35,079 bases of DNA from a virus. Both the position numbers and the translations under genes were made by a program. The notes under the pieces are model-generated. The model saw only the letters and a list, made by a program, of their open reading frames with translations, was not told where the DNA came from and did no database searches. Location of the stretch: positions 1 through 35,079 of the IMG/VR virus record IMGVR_UViG_3300001356_000007. One strand, written 5' to 3'. Positions 20,158-30,500 of the stretch are shown in pieces. Within the stretch, counting starts at the first letter, position 1, and each line of letters opens with the position of its first letter.

Positions 20158-20672
20158 GCGAGGTGCGAATCGAGAGCGCCGGGCTTGACCAGGTGCTCAT
20201 CCAACTCCGGGAGATCCCTGACCAGGTGCGGCAAGCGCTGGAGCGCGCGGTCACGACCGAAGCGCTCAATCTGGTTCGCATCGTCAAGGAAGACAAGCTT
20301 TCCGGCCAAGTGCTGGGGCAACGGACGCATCGTTTGCGTGACGCCGTCCACATGCTCGGCCTCGACAGCAGGCAGTCCTCCATCGCGGCGGCGGTCGGCG
20401 TCAATCTGGCCGACGCGAAATATGCGGCGTTTTGGGAGTACGGCTTCACGGGCGTCGAACAGATCCGCGAGCATCTTCGCCGGATCACCCAGGCATTCGG
20501 CCGTCCAATCGATCCTCGCACCGTTACGGTTCGGGCTCACGCGCGGCATGTGGATCAGCCGGCCCGGTCCTATCTGCGATCGACCTTGGCCGAAGAGGCC
20601 GCCGGCATTCGGGAGCGGCTTCATGCTGCGGTCAGCGTGGCGATCTCAAAGAGCGGCGGGGGTGCGGCATGA
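20154..20672 (+). CDS. HK97 gp10-like neck/tail-completion protein
   Basis: A 172-residue protein in the position of HK97 gp10-family proteins. The N-terminal VRIESAGLDQVLIQLREIPDQVRQALERAV helix, LSGQVLGQRTHRLRDAVHM and the AAFWEYGF motif near residue 90 are typical, as is the C-terminal RSYLRSTLAEEAAGIRERL helix. These proteins close the head-tail junction. It overlaps the previous and next genes by 4 bases each. Confidence 0.8.
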   Translation: MSEVRIESAGLDQVLIQLREIPDQVRQALERAVTTEALNLVRIVKEDKLSGQVLGQRTHRLRDAVHMLGLDSRQSSIAAAVGVNLADAKYAAFWEYGFTGVEQIREHLRRITQAFGRPIDPRTVTVRAHARHVDQPARSYLRSTLAEEAAGIRERLHAAVSVAISKSGGGAA

Positions 20673-21097
20673 TCCGGGAAACCTACTATATCGCCCTGTT
20701 CAGCCTTTTGACGAAGCTGAAGCCGGCAAGCTTCACCACGGTGTCGCGGAAACTGGTGCTTCCCCAAAACATGAATGCCGCCGATTTTGACGCGCTTTTC
20801 ATGGTCGCTCATGACCAACCGATTGTGCCGGCACGCGGGCAGCCGTCCAGACATACGCTCGGCGCCCAATTGTTCATTCATGTCGCCAGTCCGGACGCCA
20901 GCATCAGCGCCGACACGATCCTGAATGGCAAGATCGATGCCGTTGAAAACGCGTTAAACCCTCTGCCCGGCATGCCTGCGCAAACTCTTGGCGGATTGGT
21001 TGAGCATTGCTGGATTGAGGGCACGGTCGAAGTGTTCGCGGGGGCAAATTCACAGATCGCCGCCGCCATTATCCCCGTCAAAATTCTTGTGCCATGA
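20669..21097 (+). CDS. Tail terminator-like protein
   Basis: A 142-residue protein following the gp10-like gene, read from the ATG overlapping its stop. The pattern of an N-terminal helix (ETYYIALFSLLTKL), then a beta sheet (FDALFMVAHDQ, HTLGAQLFIHVAS) and a final WIEGTVEVF...AAAIIPVKILVP matches tail terminator proteins of lambda gpU and Mu gp37 type. These cap the tail tube and join it to the head. The position, just upstream of the tail tube gene, agrees. Confidence 0.7.
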   Translation: MIRETYYIALFSLLTKLKPASFTTVSRKLVLPQNMNAADFDALFMVAHDQPIVPARGQPSRHTLGAQLFIHVASPDASISADTILNGKIDAVENALNPLPGMPAQTLGGLVEHCWIEGTVEVFAGANSQIAAAIIPVKILVP

Positions 21098-21107
21098 AGG
21101 AGTCACT

Positions 21108-21404
21108 ATGACCGATGCCAATCAACTCGCTGGCGCCATCCAAGATATCGTCGGAGCAGCTCTTCAAACGACCGTCGCCGAAACATCGGCGGTCCAGACG
21201 CAGCCAGAAGCCGAAACGGCGGCGGCAACCGAAGCGCCGATCGGCGGCTCGGACGCCATCGTGACGCCAGCCCCGGTTGCGGCCCTGGATGCCTGGTTTA
21301 GCCAGCATGTCCAAGACTCGGCCTATAGCCGCAACACCGATGTCTACAACGTCATTTATTTGGCTGTCGCCTCAATCAAGGCAGCCCTGGCCAGCGTCGT
21401 CTAA
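21108..21404 (+). CDS. Small Ala-rich tail-region protein
   Basis: A 98-residue protein between the tail terminator and tail tube genes. It has an Ala/Glu-rich, probably disordered N-terminal half (AETSAVQTQPEAETAAATEAP) and a helical C-terminal half (LDAWFSQHVQDSAYSRNTDVYNVIYLAVASIKAALASVV). It has a good ribosome site (AAGGAG). No family was recognised. Confidence 0.55.
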   Translation: MTDANQLAGAIQDIVGAALQTTVAETSAVQTQPEAETAAATEAPIGGSDAIVTPAPVAALDAWFSQHVQDSAYSRNTDVYNVIYLAVASIKAALASVV

Positions 21405-21419
21405 TCACGGGAGTATTTC

Positions 21420-22202
21420 ATGTCAGACTCACTTTTTGGTCCGGGAACGCTCTTTGTGACGCGTACCGATATTGCCAACCAGCCGACGATCAATGTCGGT
21501 TACTGCAATGAGTTCAGCTACGACGAAACGGCGGAAATGAAGGAGTTGTATGGCTCCTTGCAGTATGCGCTCGCGATCGCGCGCGGCACGATCAAAGCCA
21601 CAGGCAAGATTAAGTCCGCGCAGGTGTCGGGCATTGCCTTAAACGCTGTTTTTCATGGCATGAATATGACGGCGGGCGGCTTGGCCATGGCCCAGAATGA
21701 GCTGGGCATTATCGCCACCAACACCCTGACCGTCGCCAACGCGTCAAAATTTGACACGGATCTTGGTCTGACCTATGCGGCCGGCGTCAATGCCGGTCTG
21801 CCGCTGTTGCGCCAAGCGGCGGGCACGGCGCAGGCATCTCTCACCGTGGGCCAGTACACCGTTACAGCGGCCGGCGCGTATACCTTTTCGACCGCCGATC
21901 AGACGGCGCAGACCGCTTTGGGGGCGACGGCGCTCATCTACGCCAACTACGCCTACACCACCACGACAGGTCAAACCAAGATCGTGATGAACCAGCCGAT
22001 CGGCTTCACGCCGACCTACCAGATCGATTACGGCGTGCTTTTCCAAGGCAAGCTTTACTACAACCGCTTCTTTGCCGCCGTTTCGAACAAGCTCGCCACG
22101 GCTCATAAGTTGTCGGACTTCGTCATGCCTGAGATCGATTTCGGCTTCTTCGGAAACGCCGCCAATCAGGTTTACAAAGTCTCTTATCCGACGGTGTCAT
22201 GA
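21420..22202 (+). CDS. Major tail tube protein
   Basis: A 260-residue protein in the major tail protein position. It has a beta-rich layout (LFGPGTLFVTRTDIANQPTINVGYCNEFSYDETAEMKELYG). The segment GTIKATGKIKSAQVSGIALNAVF is characteristic of tube proteins. A central Ala/Thr-rich domain (about 110-190) may be an insertion displayed outside the tube, and FGFFGNAANQVYKVSYPTVS closes it. It lies directly before the frameshifting chaperone gene. The tube is of the long non-contractile type, since there is no sheath gene in the window. Confidence 0.85.
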   Translation: MSDSLFGPGTLFVTRTDIANQPTINVGYCNEFSYDETAEMKELYGSLQYALAIARGTIKATGKIKSAQVSGIALNAVFHGMNMTAGGLAMAQNELGIIATNTLTVANASKFDTDLGLTYAAGVNAGLPLLRQAAGTAQASLTVGQYTVTAAGAYTFSTADQTAQTALGATALIYANYAYTTTTGQTKIVMNQPIGFTPTYQIDYGVLFQGKLYYNRFFAAVSNKLATAHKLSDFVMPEIDFGFFGNAANQVYKVSYPTVS

Positions 22203-22555
22203 TGAGCGAAACCATCAAAATTGCGCTCGCCGGACAGGAATACTCCGTTCGGCGACTCACCCTGCGGCAACTCCGCGCCCTTGGCATTGGTGGTGTCGCG
22301 GCCAATGCCAAGCGGGAGTCCGAAAACCCCGCGATCCGCGAAGAAGCCGCCTATGACCGCTATGTCGAGGTGATTGCCACCGCCTTGTCGAGAGACAATC
22401 CGGAGATGACCGCCGAAGCGATCCTCGAAGCCGAAGTGAACGGCATCGGTGAAGTGCTGGTCGCGGTGAATGCCATCTTCGAATTTTCGGGGCTCGTACC
22501 AGCGGGGGAAGCGCAGGCGGCGGCATCGAATACGGCGACATCTACGGTCGCCTAG
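22199..22555 (+). CDS. Tail assembly chaperone, short form (G-like)
   Basis: A 118-residue protein (starting at either of two ATGs overlapping the tube stop) in the position of lambda gpG. The N-terminal IKIALAGQEYSVRRLTLRQLRALGIGG is the common start of the family, followed by a helical core (YVEVIATALSRDNPEMTAEAILEAEVN). The last 15 residues (EAQAAASNTATSTVA) read as filler that ends at a stop. The -1 frame continues into a conserved domain, so a longer product is also made. The role is to coat the tape measure protein until the tail tube forms. Confidence 0.85.
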   Translation: MMSETIKIALAGQEYSVRRLTLRQLRALGIGGVAANAKRESENPAIREEAAYDRYVEVIATALSRDNPEMTAEAILEAEVNGIGEVLVAVNAIFEFSGLVPAGEAQAAASNTATSTVA

Positions 22556-22794
22556 CAACGACCTGCGGGTACAGCTATCCGCAGATCGATGAGATGACGC
22601 TGCCTGAAGTCGGGGAGCTTTTCGACTACTGGCTTTCGCATCCCCCCACCCATGAGCTGGTCGCCATGTATCTGGAATATGAGCGGCCGAAAACGGTGGA
22701 GGAGCGTTGGGCTGAGGGTGCCATGAATCCGGCTGAATGGTTCGAGCATTACCAGGCAACGGGCGGCCGGATCGATGGGGTGGGACAGCAATGA
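22505..22794 (+). CDS. Tail assembly chaperone extension (GT-like), -1 frameshift product
   Basis: The -1 frame relative to the G-like gene is open from before 22480 and encodes SAGGGIEYGDIYGRLATTCG, then YSYPQIDEMTLPEVGELFDY, WLSHPPTHELVAMYLEYE and WAEGAMNPAEWFEHY. The first ATG in it (22594) is internal to this domain, so the extension needs frameshifting. The best slip site is GCG-GGG-GAA at 22502-22510 (GGGGGAA at 22504-22510), where the GGG tRNA can re-pair perfectly one base back and the GAA tRNA can pair with GGA. The fused product would be about 198 residues. Its stop overlaps the tape measure start (ATGA). Confidence 0.8.
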
Positions 22795-25628
22795 GCGATG
22801 ACAGCGTCCAGATCACCATCGTCGGCCGGGATGACGGCCTGGACGCGATGGTGTCCAAAGCCAACGCGGCGTTAAAGAGCCTTTCAACCACCGTTCAAGG
22901 GACCACCTCGGGGCTGGCTCCGCTCAATGCGGCGACGGCCCAGACGATCGCCCAATATGATAAGGCGGCTGGCGTTCTGAGCCGGGCGCAGCATGCCTTC
23001 CAGGCGACCACCGATGCCCTTGAGGCCAACGAGATTTCGTCGGCGCAAGCGGCGCGCATGATGGGGCAGATCGCCAACCAGGCCGACGCGGCAACCGCCG
23101 CGCACGGCAGGTTGGGCCACGGGACTGCCGGCGTCACGCGGGAATTCATTGTCCTTGGCCACGAGGCGATGAGCGGCAATTTCAGCCGCATTCCAGGCTC
23201 AATGATGGTCCTGGCCGAACGCTCGGGAAATCTCACTGGCATCATCGGCGCCCTGGCCTCGCCGATCGGCCTGGTCGGCATCGGTCTGGCCGCCACCTCG
23301 GTCACCATGATCGAAATGGCGGCCTCGGCGGAACGCGCCGATCGCTCCCTCATCACACTGCAAACGAGTTTTGCCGCTGTCGGCAATCGTGCCCGGACAA
23401 ACGGCGCGGACCTCAAAGCGGTTGTCGATGAAGTGGCCCGCCTGCCCGGCGTCAACCGGGAAGCGGCGACGGAAATCGTCAATGACTTTGCCCGAACTCG
23501 GCAGATCGGCGGTCAACTCTTCGCCGAATTGACGGCGACCATCGACAAATCCGCCCGCGTCATGGGCGTGGACGCTCCGGCCGCCGCGAAAACGCTGGCG
23601 TCTTCCTTTGCCGACCCGACCAAAGGCGCCGAGCAACTGGATCAGCAGTACGGCATTCTGAAAGAAGGCCAGCTTCGCCAGATTGAGACGATGCAGCGGC
23701 AAGGCGATGTCATCGGCGCGCAGAATGTGTTGCTGTCCGCCTGGAAGGCGCGTCTCGCCGAACTGCCGCCCGGCCTCACGGCGATTCAGACGGCGAGCAA
23801 CGACCTGGGCAATGCCTGGGACCGCCTGATGCAGTCGTTCGGCCACGTCACGGCCATCCAGACCGCGCGTGACAGCCTCGCCGGCTTGCTTGAGCTGATG
23901 GCTCATCATATCGACCCCACGCCGCTCGACAACTACAACAAGGCGCTCGCCGAGTACAATCGGATCGCCGATCGGCTGGCAGCCGAGAAGAATGGCCCGC
24001 TGGCCAAGATCGGCCTCGATCCTCGGGTTGAAGCCCTTACCAAGGAGCTTCAGACCGCAAAAGCCAATCTCGACAAAAGCCAGCAGGAGATGCTCAAGGC
24101 GGCCGAGCCGAAGTCATCGGAGACGGCGCCGGCGGCGACCGGCGGTGGCGCATCGAGCGGTGCGAATTCCTCCGTTGACCTGGTAAAGCAGGCGCAGGCG
24201 CTCAGTCAATATAACGGCGTGGCGGCACAGACCAAGGCGATCGACGACGATCTGACGTTGCTCAAAAAGGCTTATGCTTCGGCCACCCTTGATGCGACCA
24301 AGGCCGAGATCCAGTTGAAGATCGCCGAGGCGGAACGCCAGAAAGAGGCGTTAACCGCCAAAACAGGGCCGTCTCAGATGGAGACCTGGCGGGCGGAGCT
24401 GGCACAGCAGGATGCGGCACAAGCCGCCAGCCGTGCCGATCAGTTGCGCGCCGATATCGCTTTTTGGCAGGCCAAGCGCCAGCTTGTCGAAACCGGGTCG
24501 AAGGATGCCGTCGCCATCGACAAGGAGGTTGCTCAAAAGCAAATCGCCCTTAATCGGGAAATGCTGGCGGAAGCCAAACGGACGGCGGCGGAAAAGCGCG
24601 AAATCGCTAAGCAAGATGCCGCGACGGACGCCGAAATCAGCCGCATCGAACTGGCGACCAACAAACAGCTCCTTGAGGATGGCGTCGCCGAAGGCGTGAT
24701 CACCGCGCAGGAAAAAGTTCAGATCCTGAAAGGTTTTACCGAAGCCGCCTATCAGGAAGATCTGACGCGTCTCGATAACGAGCTGACCACGCTCAATGCC
24801 ACCACCAAGGATTACGACCGGGTTTACAACGAGATCCGCAAGCTCAAGGCCAGTCACAATCAGGAAATGGCCAACCTCGATCGCCAGGCGGCGACCGAGT
24901 CGAAGAAGGCCGCCGACGCCAATACGAAGGCGTGGGAAGGCGCTCTTGCTCCGATCAGCCGGGCTTTCAGTACGTCGATCTCCGGCATGATCATGGGCAC
25001 CCAAACGCTGCAACAGGCAGAGCAGCGGATCGCTCAGAACATCGTCATGTCGTTTGTCGACGCCGCCCAGCAAATGGCGACGAAGTGGATCGCCTCAAAG
25101 CTGGCGCAGTTGACCGCGACCGAGACGGCAGATGTGGGGATGGCGGCGTCTGGCGAGGCTGCGGCTGCGACTGAGAAGGCGACCCAAAGCACCAGCATCA
25201 TGGGACATGCCGGATCAACGGCGGCGGCTGTTTATGACGATGTCGCTCAAATCCCCTATGTCGGCTGGATCATGGCGCCGATCGCCGCTGCCGGAGCTTT
25301 CGCTGCTGTCGCCGCCTTCTCGGCCGAGGGCGGTATGGGGTCAGTCCCTTACGATAATGCGCCGTTCTTGCTGCATAAAAACGAGATGGTGCTTCCCGCC
25401 TCGCTCGCCCAAGGCGTTCGCGCCATGACGAGCGGCACCAATATCTCCTCGACGGTCGGAGGGAGCTCGTCGTCGAGCAACGTCACCCTCACCCATTCGC
25501 CGACTGTCAATATCAGCGGCGGCAACGGGCGTTTGTCGCAAGCTGATGTCAGTTCAATGCTCCGCGATCACTCCGGCACGTTTTACAAATTCATCAAAAA
25601 TGCGGCGCGAAATGGGGTGTTCGGATGA
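22791..25628 (+). CDS. Tape measure protein
   Basis: A 945-residue tail-length protein, directly after the chaperone genes. The N-terminal part contains a VQITIVGRDDGLDAMVSKANAAL start and long helices. A hydrophobic stretch is seen at about 150-185 (NLTGIIGALASPIGLVGIGLAATSVTMIEMA). Coiled helices then run to about 750 (many Ala/Gln/Lys, e.g. KEIAKQDAATDAEISRIELATNKQLL). A membrane-like segment lies near 815-865 (AGSTAAAVYDDVAQIPYVGWIMAPIAAAGAFAAVAAFSA), and a Gly/Ser-rich C-terminus follows. By the usual rule of about 1.5 angstroms per residue the tail would be about 140 nm. The start overlaps the upstream stop. Confidence 0.9.
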   Translation: MSDDSVQITIVGRDDGLDAMVSKANAALKSLSTTVQGTTSGLAPLNAATAQTIAQYDKAAGVLSRAQHAFQATTDALEANEISSAQAARMMGQIANQADAATAAHGRLGHGTAGVTREFIVLGHEAMSGNFSRIPGSMMVLAERSGNLTGIIGALASPIGLVGIGLAATSVTMIEMAASAERADRSLITLQTSFAAVGNRARTNGADLKAVVDEVARLPGVNREAATEIVNDFARTRQIGGQLFAELTATIDKSARVMGVDAPAAAKTLASSFADPTKGAEQLDQQYGILKEGQLRQIETMQRQGDVIGAQNVLLSAWKARLAELPPGLTAIQTASNDLGNAWDRLMQSFGHVTAIQTARDSLAGLLELMAHHIDPTPLDNYNKALAEYNRIADRLAAEKNGPLAKIGLDPRVEALTKELQTAKANLDKSQQEMLKAAEPKSSETAPAATGGGASSGANSSVDLVKQAQALSQYNGVAAQTKAIDDDLTLLKKAYASATLDATKAEIQLKIAEAERQKEALTAKTGPSQMETWRAELAQQDAAQAASRADQLRADIAFWQAKRQLVETGSKDAVAIDKEVAQKQIALNREMLAEAKRTAAEKREIAKQDAATDAEISRIELATNKQLLEDGVAEGVITAQEKVQILKGFTEAAYQEDLTRLDNELTTLNATTKDYDRVYNEIRKLKASHNQEMANLDRQAATESKKAADANTKAWEGALAPISRAFSTSISGMIMGTQTLQQAEQRIAQNIVMSFVDAAQQMATKWIASKLAQLTATETADVGMAASGEAAAATEKATQSTSIMGHAGSTAAAVYDDVAQIPYVGWIMAPIAAAGAFAAVAAFSAEGGMGSVPYDNAPFLLHKNEMVLPASLAQGVRAMTSGTNISSTVGGSSSSSNVTLTHSPTVNISGGNGRLSQADVSSMLRDHSGTFYKFIKNAARNGVFG

Positions 25629-26233
25629 GCATTCCCCTTTTTCCAACGCTGGCCGGCATCGGCTGGTCGACATTCAAGCGGCCAACGCATTCGACCGCCG
25701 TATCAACTCACCTCTCCGGCGACGAGGTGCGGATTACCGGACAATCCTATCCAACCTACGAGTTTGAACTTTCCTATCCGGATTACCTGCCGGACAGCGC
25801 CTCTGTCACCTCAGATCTCAAGATCTTGATGGGGTTCTATCTGCAACAGCAAGGCCGGCTCGGCACCTTTCGCTACACCGATCCCTCCGATTGCTCGGCG
25901 ACAGGTCAAACGCTTGGCGTTGCCGATGGTACGACGACGACGTTCACCTTTCTGCGCGCCCTTGGTGGCTGGACTGAGCCGATCGGCTATGTCGAGTCCG
26001 TCTCCAAGATCTCCATCGGTGGCGTCGCTCAGTCCGGATGGACGGTCGCCGACAGTTCCACCGGCCACAACTCGTTGGTCTTTGCGGGGGCACCTGGTGG
26101 TGGTGTCATCGCGGCCGACTTCACATTCTCCTTCCTCTGCCGGTTCGTCGACGACCAGGTCGAGTTCGAACAGCACATGAAAAACATGTGGCTTATGAAA
26201 TCCCTCAAGTTCAAAAGCGTGAAACGGCCATGA
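25625..26233 (+). CDS. DUF2460 distal tail protein (GTA gp12-like)
   Basis: A 202-residue protein matching the DUF2460 family: FPTLAGIGWSTFKRPTHSTAV, YEFELSYPDYL, GFYLQQQGRLGTFRYTDPSD, then two beta sheet regions (FTFLRALGGWTEPIGYVESV) and a final FLCRFVDDQVEFEQHMKNMW. In the Rhodobacter gene transfer agent this protein (gp12) is the distal tail ring between tube and hub. It is followed in the expected order by the DUF2163 and NlpC/P60 proteins. It overlaps both neighbours. Confidence 0.9.
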   Translation: MSIPLFPTLAGIGWSTFKRPTHSTAVSTHLSGDEVRITGQSYPTYEFELSYPDYLPDSASVTSDLKILMGFYLQQQGRLGTFRYTDPSDCSATGQTLGVADGTTTTFTFLRALGGWTEPIGYVESVSKISIGGVAQSGWTVADSSTGHNSLVFAGAPGGGVIAADFTFSFLCRFVDDQVEFEQHMKNMWLMKSLKFKSVKRP

Positions 26234-27078
26234 AACCAGCGTCATCCGATTTCGTCTATTTCTTGGAGAACAACTCGACCTTTCTCATGGCGGACTGCTT
26301 CACGTTCAACTTGGTTGGTGGCACGGTTCTTCGGTACACCTCGGCGGATGTGAATGTGAATGTGGACGGGACCGTCTACATTGCTCATTCGGTGCTCGTT
26401 TCCGGTCTTAAATATACGATCTCGGCGGCCCTCGATGTCGACGAACAGGCGATCACGATCGCCGCGCGGGATGCCGACACCGTTGATGGTGTTCCGTTCC
26501 TGGTGGCGTTGCGAACGGGCGCCTTCGACGGCTGCTACGTCCAGCGTGACAGGGCGTTTCTTTCGGCCTGGGGCACTCCGGCGATCGGCTCGGTGATTCT
26601 CTTTTACGGTCGCATCAGCACCATCGATAAGGTTGGCGCCCGCAGCGCCGAGGTGAAAGTAAAATCAAACTTGGTTTTTCTTGCCCAGGACTTCCCGAGA
26701 AACATCTACCAACCGTCTTGCCTGCACACATTTTGTGATGTCGGCTGCGGCCTCTCCAAATCGACGATGGCCGTCGATGGGGGCGCTGATGGTGGCGACT
26801 ATTCCAACGTCCTTTGGCCAGAAGCGACGGCCGGTGTCTTTGACCAGGGCACCATCCGCTTTGAAAGCGGCGCCAATGCTGACGTTACCGCCAACATCAA
26901 AAGCTCAACGGGAGGGTCTCTCGTCCTGTCTTACCCGCTCGAATTCCCCGTCGCCGAGGGCGATGCGTTCACTGCTTACAGGGGCTGCGCTCACACTTTG
27001 GCGGCGTGTCAGGGCTATTCGAATGACGCGAATTTCCGGGGTTTCCCCTTCGTGCCAACGCCGGAGACGGCATATTGA
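26230..27078 (+). CDS. DUF2163 tail hub protein (GTA gp13-like)
   Basis: A 282-residue protein of the phage BR0599/DUF2163 type (GTA gp13, the tail hub). The N-terminal beta domain (DFVYFLENNSTFLMADCFTFNLVGGTVLRYT) is followed by a helical insert. The C-terminal half has a Cys cluster: Cys164, Cys169 and Cys173 (CLHTFCDVGCG) plus Cys253 and Cys260 (GCAHTLAAC), ending NFRGFPFVP. The equivalent hub proteins are described as holding an iron-sulphur cluster, so these cysteines are the likely ligands. The start is ATG 26230, overlapping the preceding stop. Confidence 0.9.
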   Translation: MKPASSDFVYFLENNSTFLMADCFTFNLVGGTVLRYTSADVNVNVDGTVYIAHSVLVSGLKYTISAALDVDEQAITIAARDADTVDGVPFLVALRTGAFDGCYVQRDRAFLSAWGTPAIGSVILFYGRISTIDKVGARSAEVKVKSNLVFLAQDFPRNIYQPSCLHTFCDVGCGLSKSTMAVDGGADGGDYSNVLWPEATAGVFDQGTIRFESGANADVTANIKSSTGGSLVLSYPLEFPVAEGDAFTAYRGCAHTLAACQGYSNDANFRGFPFVPTPETAY

Positions 27079-27533
27079 TGACGATCGACACCCAGCGCCA
27101 AGAGGTCGTTGCCGAAGCCCGGACATGGCTGCGCACGCCCTATGAGCATCACCAAAAAGTGAAAGGTGCCGGCGTCGATTGCGCGATGTTTCCCGTCGCC
27201 GTCTACGCCGCCTGCGGATTGATGCCGGAAGATACGGATTTCGGCGCCTATCCGACCCAATGGCACCTCCATCACGATGAGGAGGTCTATCTCAACATCG
27301 TGCTCAAATATGCCCATGAAATCGACGGGCCGCCGGAGCCGGGCGATTTTGCGCTTTGGAAATTCGCCAAGACCTTCGCCCACGGCGGCATCGTCACGCG
27401 GTGGCCATGGGTCATTCACAGCTACATCCGCCGAGGCGTTTACGAGGAAGACACCAGCATTTGCGCGGATTTTCGGCAGAAAGGCGGTGCCCCCCGACCG
27501 GTGCGCTTCTTCAGTCTGTGGAGTGACCAATGA
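27078..27533 (+). CDS. NlpC/P60-type tail peptidase (GTA gp14-like)
   Basis: A 151-residue cysteine peptidase of NlpC/P60 type, probably cutting peptidoglycan during DNA entry. The catalytic triad can be placed: Cys35 in GVDCAMF, His102 in FAHGGI, and His114 in VIHSY. It is compact, the usual size of the GTA gp14 and phage tail members. The ATG at 27078 overlaps the hub stop (TGATG); an upstream TTG in frame adds one residue. It overlaps the next gene by 4 bases. Confidence 0.9.
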   Translation: MTIDTQRQEVVAEARTWLRTPYEHHQKVKGAGVDCAMFPVAVYAACGLMPEDTDFGAYPTQWHLHHDEEVYLNIVLKYAHEIDGPPEPGDFALWKFAKTFAHGGIVTRWPWVIHSYIRRGVYEEDTSICADFRQKGGAPRPVRFFSLWSDQ

Positions 27534-30500
27534 GCGGTCTTTTTGGATCATCGTCCTCGACCTCCCCCACCACGACAAAGCCGGACTATACGGATCTCCA
27601 GATCCAGACCTCGGCATCGACGTTGCCGATCCCCTGGGTCCGGGGTCGTGCTAAGCTCGCCCCAAATCTGATCGACTACGATAATTTCCAGACGATATCC
27701 CATGTCACGACGACATCGAACAGTGGCGGCGGCAAGGGCGGAAGCGCCCCATCGTCATCGAGTACGACCTATACCTATACCGCCGCGCTCATGCTGGCGC
27801 TCTGCGAAGGGCCGATCTCGCAAATCGGCGTGATTTGGAAAGATCAGTCCGTCTATTTCTCCCCGGCCGATCTGAACCTGACCCTTTATAATGGGAACAC
27901 TCCGCAGTCTCCCTGGGGTTGGCTGCAAGGCTACAACGGCTCGAAGGCTCTTTCCTACGGGGGCACCGCGTATGTCTGCTCGGATGCCTATGACCTCGGA
28001 AACAGCGCCAGCCTGTCGAACCATAATTTTGAGGTTTATGCGGGCCTTGCGGGGTCCGGGGCAAATGGCATTGACGCCGATCCGGCCCAGACCATTTACG
28101 AGTTTCTCACGGCCGATCAGGATGGAATCGGGTTCCCCATCGCGGATCTGGATCTGGGCTCCCTTTTCGGCGCGTCCGGATCGTCATCGGTTCAGGCCTA
28201 TTGCACGGCGGCGGGCCTTTGCTTCTCGCCCTGCCTGACATCCCAGGAGCCGGGCACGACGATCCTCGGCCGCTGGCTGCAACTGATCAACACGGCGCCG
28301 GTCCTTTCGGGAAAGACGCTTAAGTTTGTTCCCTATGCCGATGAGCCGCTCAGTGGCAATGGATCGGCCTTCAATCCGAATGTCACGCCGATCTACGACC
28401 TGGACGAGACAGATTTTGTTGTCGACGGGGACGAAGACCCGATTCAAATCAGTCGATCCGATCCGACCGACGCTTACAACGTCGAGAGATTGGAAATCTG
28501 CGATCGGTCTAACGCCTATGCGGCGACCCCGGTCGAATCCCGCGACCAAAACGCAATTGAGCTTTACGGACTGCGCATTGATTCCGGCATCACTGCGCAT
28601 GAGATTTGCGATTCAGCGGTAGCCGCGCTCTCTGGTCAGCTGATCCTTCAGCGGGCGCTTTATGTCCGCAATACCTACGCTTTTCGGCTGTCGTGGGAAT
28701 ATTGCCTACTTGAGCCGATGGATATCGTCACGCTAACCAGCGAGGCGCAGCACCTTGATAAAGAGGCCGTTCGAATCCGCAAGGTGGAAGAGGGTGATTC
28801 CGGCATCCTCACTTTTACTGCGGAGGAGTTGCCGGCCGGCGTTTGCACGGCCACCGAATATCCCAAGCAAAGCAAAAACGCCTATTCCGTGAACCGGTCG
28901 GCCGCTGCCGACCCGATCAATCATCCCGTCATTTTTGAGCCGTCCGCCGCCCTGACGGGCACGGGAGCGCAAATCTGGGTGGGTGCGTCGGGAGGCATGC
29001 ACGGCGTTGTCGACAAGAATTGGGGCGGCGCTGATGTCTGGCTTTCCGTCGATGGAGGGAACGGATACACGAACATCGGAACGATTGACGCGGCGGCGCG
29101 GCAAGGTGTCCTGACGGTCGCGCTGCCGGCGTGGACGGGAGCCGGCGCCGACACGACGAACGCCCTCATGGTCAATCTGGCGGAGAGCGGTGGCCAACTC
29201 GGCAACGCCACCCCGGCCGACGCCGACGCCGGTCGGACGTTGTGCTGGGTTGACGGGGAAATCCTCGCCTTCGCGACGGCGATGCTGGTCGGATCGAACG
29301 GCTACACCTTGACCTATCTCGATCGCGGTCTGTACGGGACCACCGCATCGGCGCACAACGCGGGTTCGCTGTTCTGCCGCCTCGACGACGCGCTTTTCAA
29401 ATACGACTTACCGCAAGAGTACGTCGGGACGCCGATCTTTTTGAAGATGCCGAGCTTCAATGTCTTCGGCGGCGGCGCGCAGACGCTCGACGAAGCGGTC
29501 GCCTACAGCCTGACGCCGACCGGCAATGGCTATAAAATAGCCCCGCCAAGCAATTTGGCGGTGAGCCAGGTCGTTACCACCTCGGCGCTTGGCATGGTTG
29601 TCACCCTCGACGTTGCGTGGACCGCCAGCCCCGACGAATGGACCGATGACTATCAGATGTCCTATTCGGTCAATGGCGGCATCCCCGCCACGGTGACCAC
29701 GGGCGGCGAGACCACGGCGGCGATCTCCGCCATGGTCGACGGCACCTATGACATTTCGGTGTGCGCCATCGGCCTTGGGCTCACGTCCGACCCGGTTGCC
29801 GCGTCTCAAACCGTCAGCGTCGAAAACATCGCCCTGGCGGCAGTGACCGGTCTTGAACTGAATGGTCAGGGCAATGACACGGAATTTACCGGCCATTCAG
29901 CCACCTTCACTTGGCGGATGAATTCTGCTTACGGCAGCCAGGAAGCCCTTGGCGCCGAGGATGGCGCGAATAGCGGGTGGGTCGACGCGTGGTTTAGGGA
30001 CTACGAAGTCACGATCTACGACACGTCGAACAATGAATTGCGGACGGAAACCACCATCCATCCGACTTACACCTATACCTATGGCAAGAACATCCAGGAC
30101 GGTGGACCTCGCCGCGCTTTCCGCATCGATGTCGTGTGGAGAGACAACATGAACCGCACGTCGGCGCCGGCTTCGCTGACGGTGTCAAATCCACCGCCGC
30201 CACCTCCGACCGCGATCAACACATCGTCGGCGTTTAAGAACGTCTTTGTCTGGTGGACCAATTCGACGGCTTTGGACTTCGCCGGCACCGAAGTGTGGAT
30301 GTCGCAAGAGACGGGGTTCACCCCATCGGATACGACCAAGGTTTACGACGGCCCCGACACGGGTGTCGCGATCCCGGCTGTGCCCGGCAACACCTATTAT
30401 GTGGTCCTGGCCAGCTATGACAGTTTTGGCGAATATCAGCTTGAATACAGCGGTGAGTTTGAAATCGTCACCGCGAAGCTGGTCGGGCAAGACCTCGCCG

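Noticed and set aside
20549-20557. TGTGGATCA, one mismatch from a DnaA box, considered as a target of the DnaA-like protein
   Set aside because: It is a single site inside a tail gene with no cluster nearby; a one-mismatch 9-mer is expected by chance in 35 kb.
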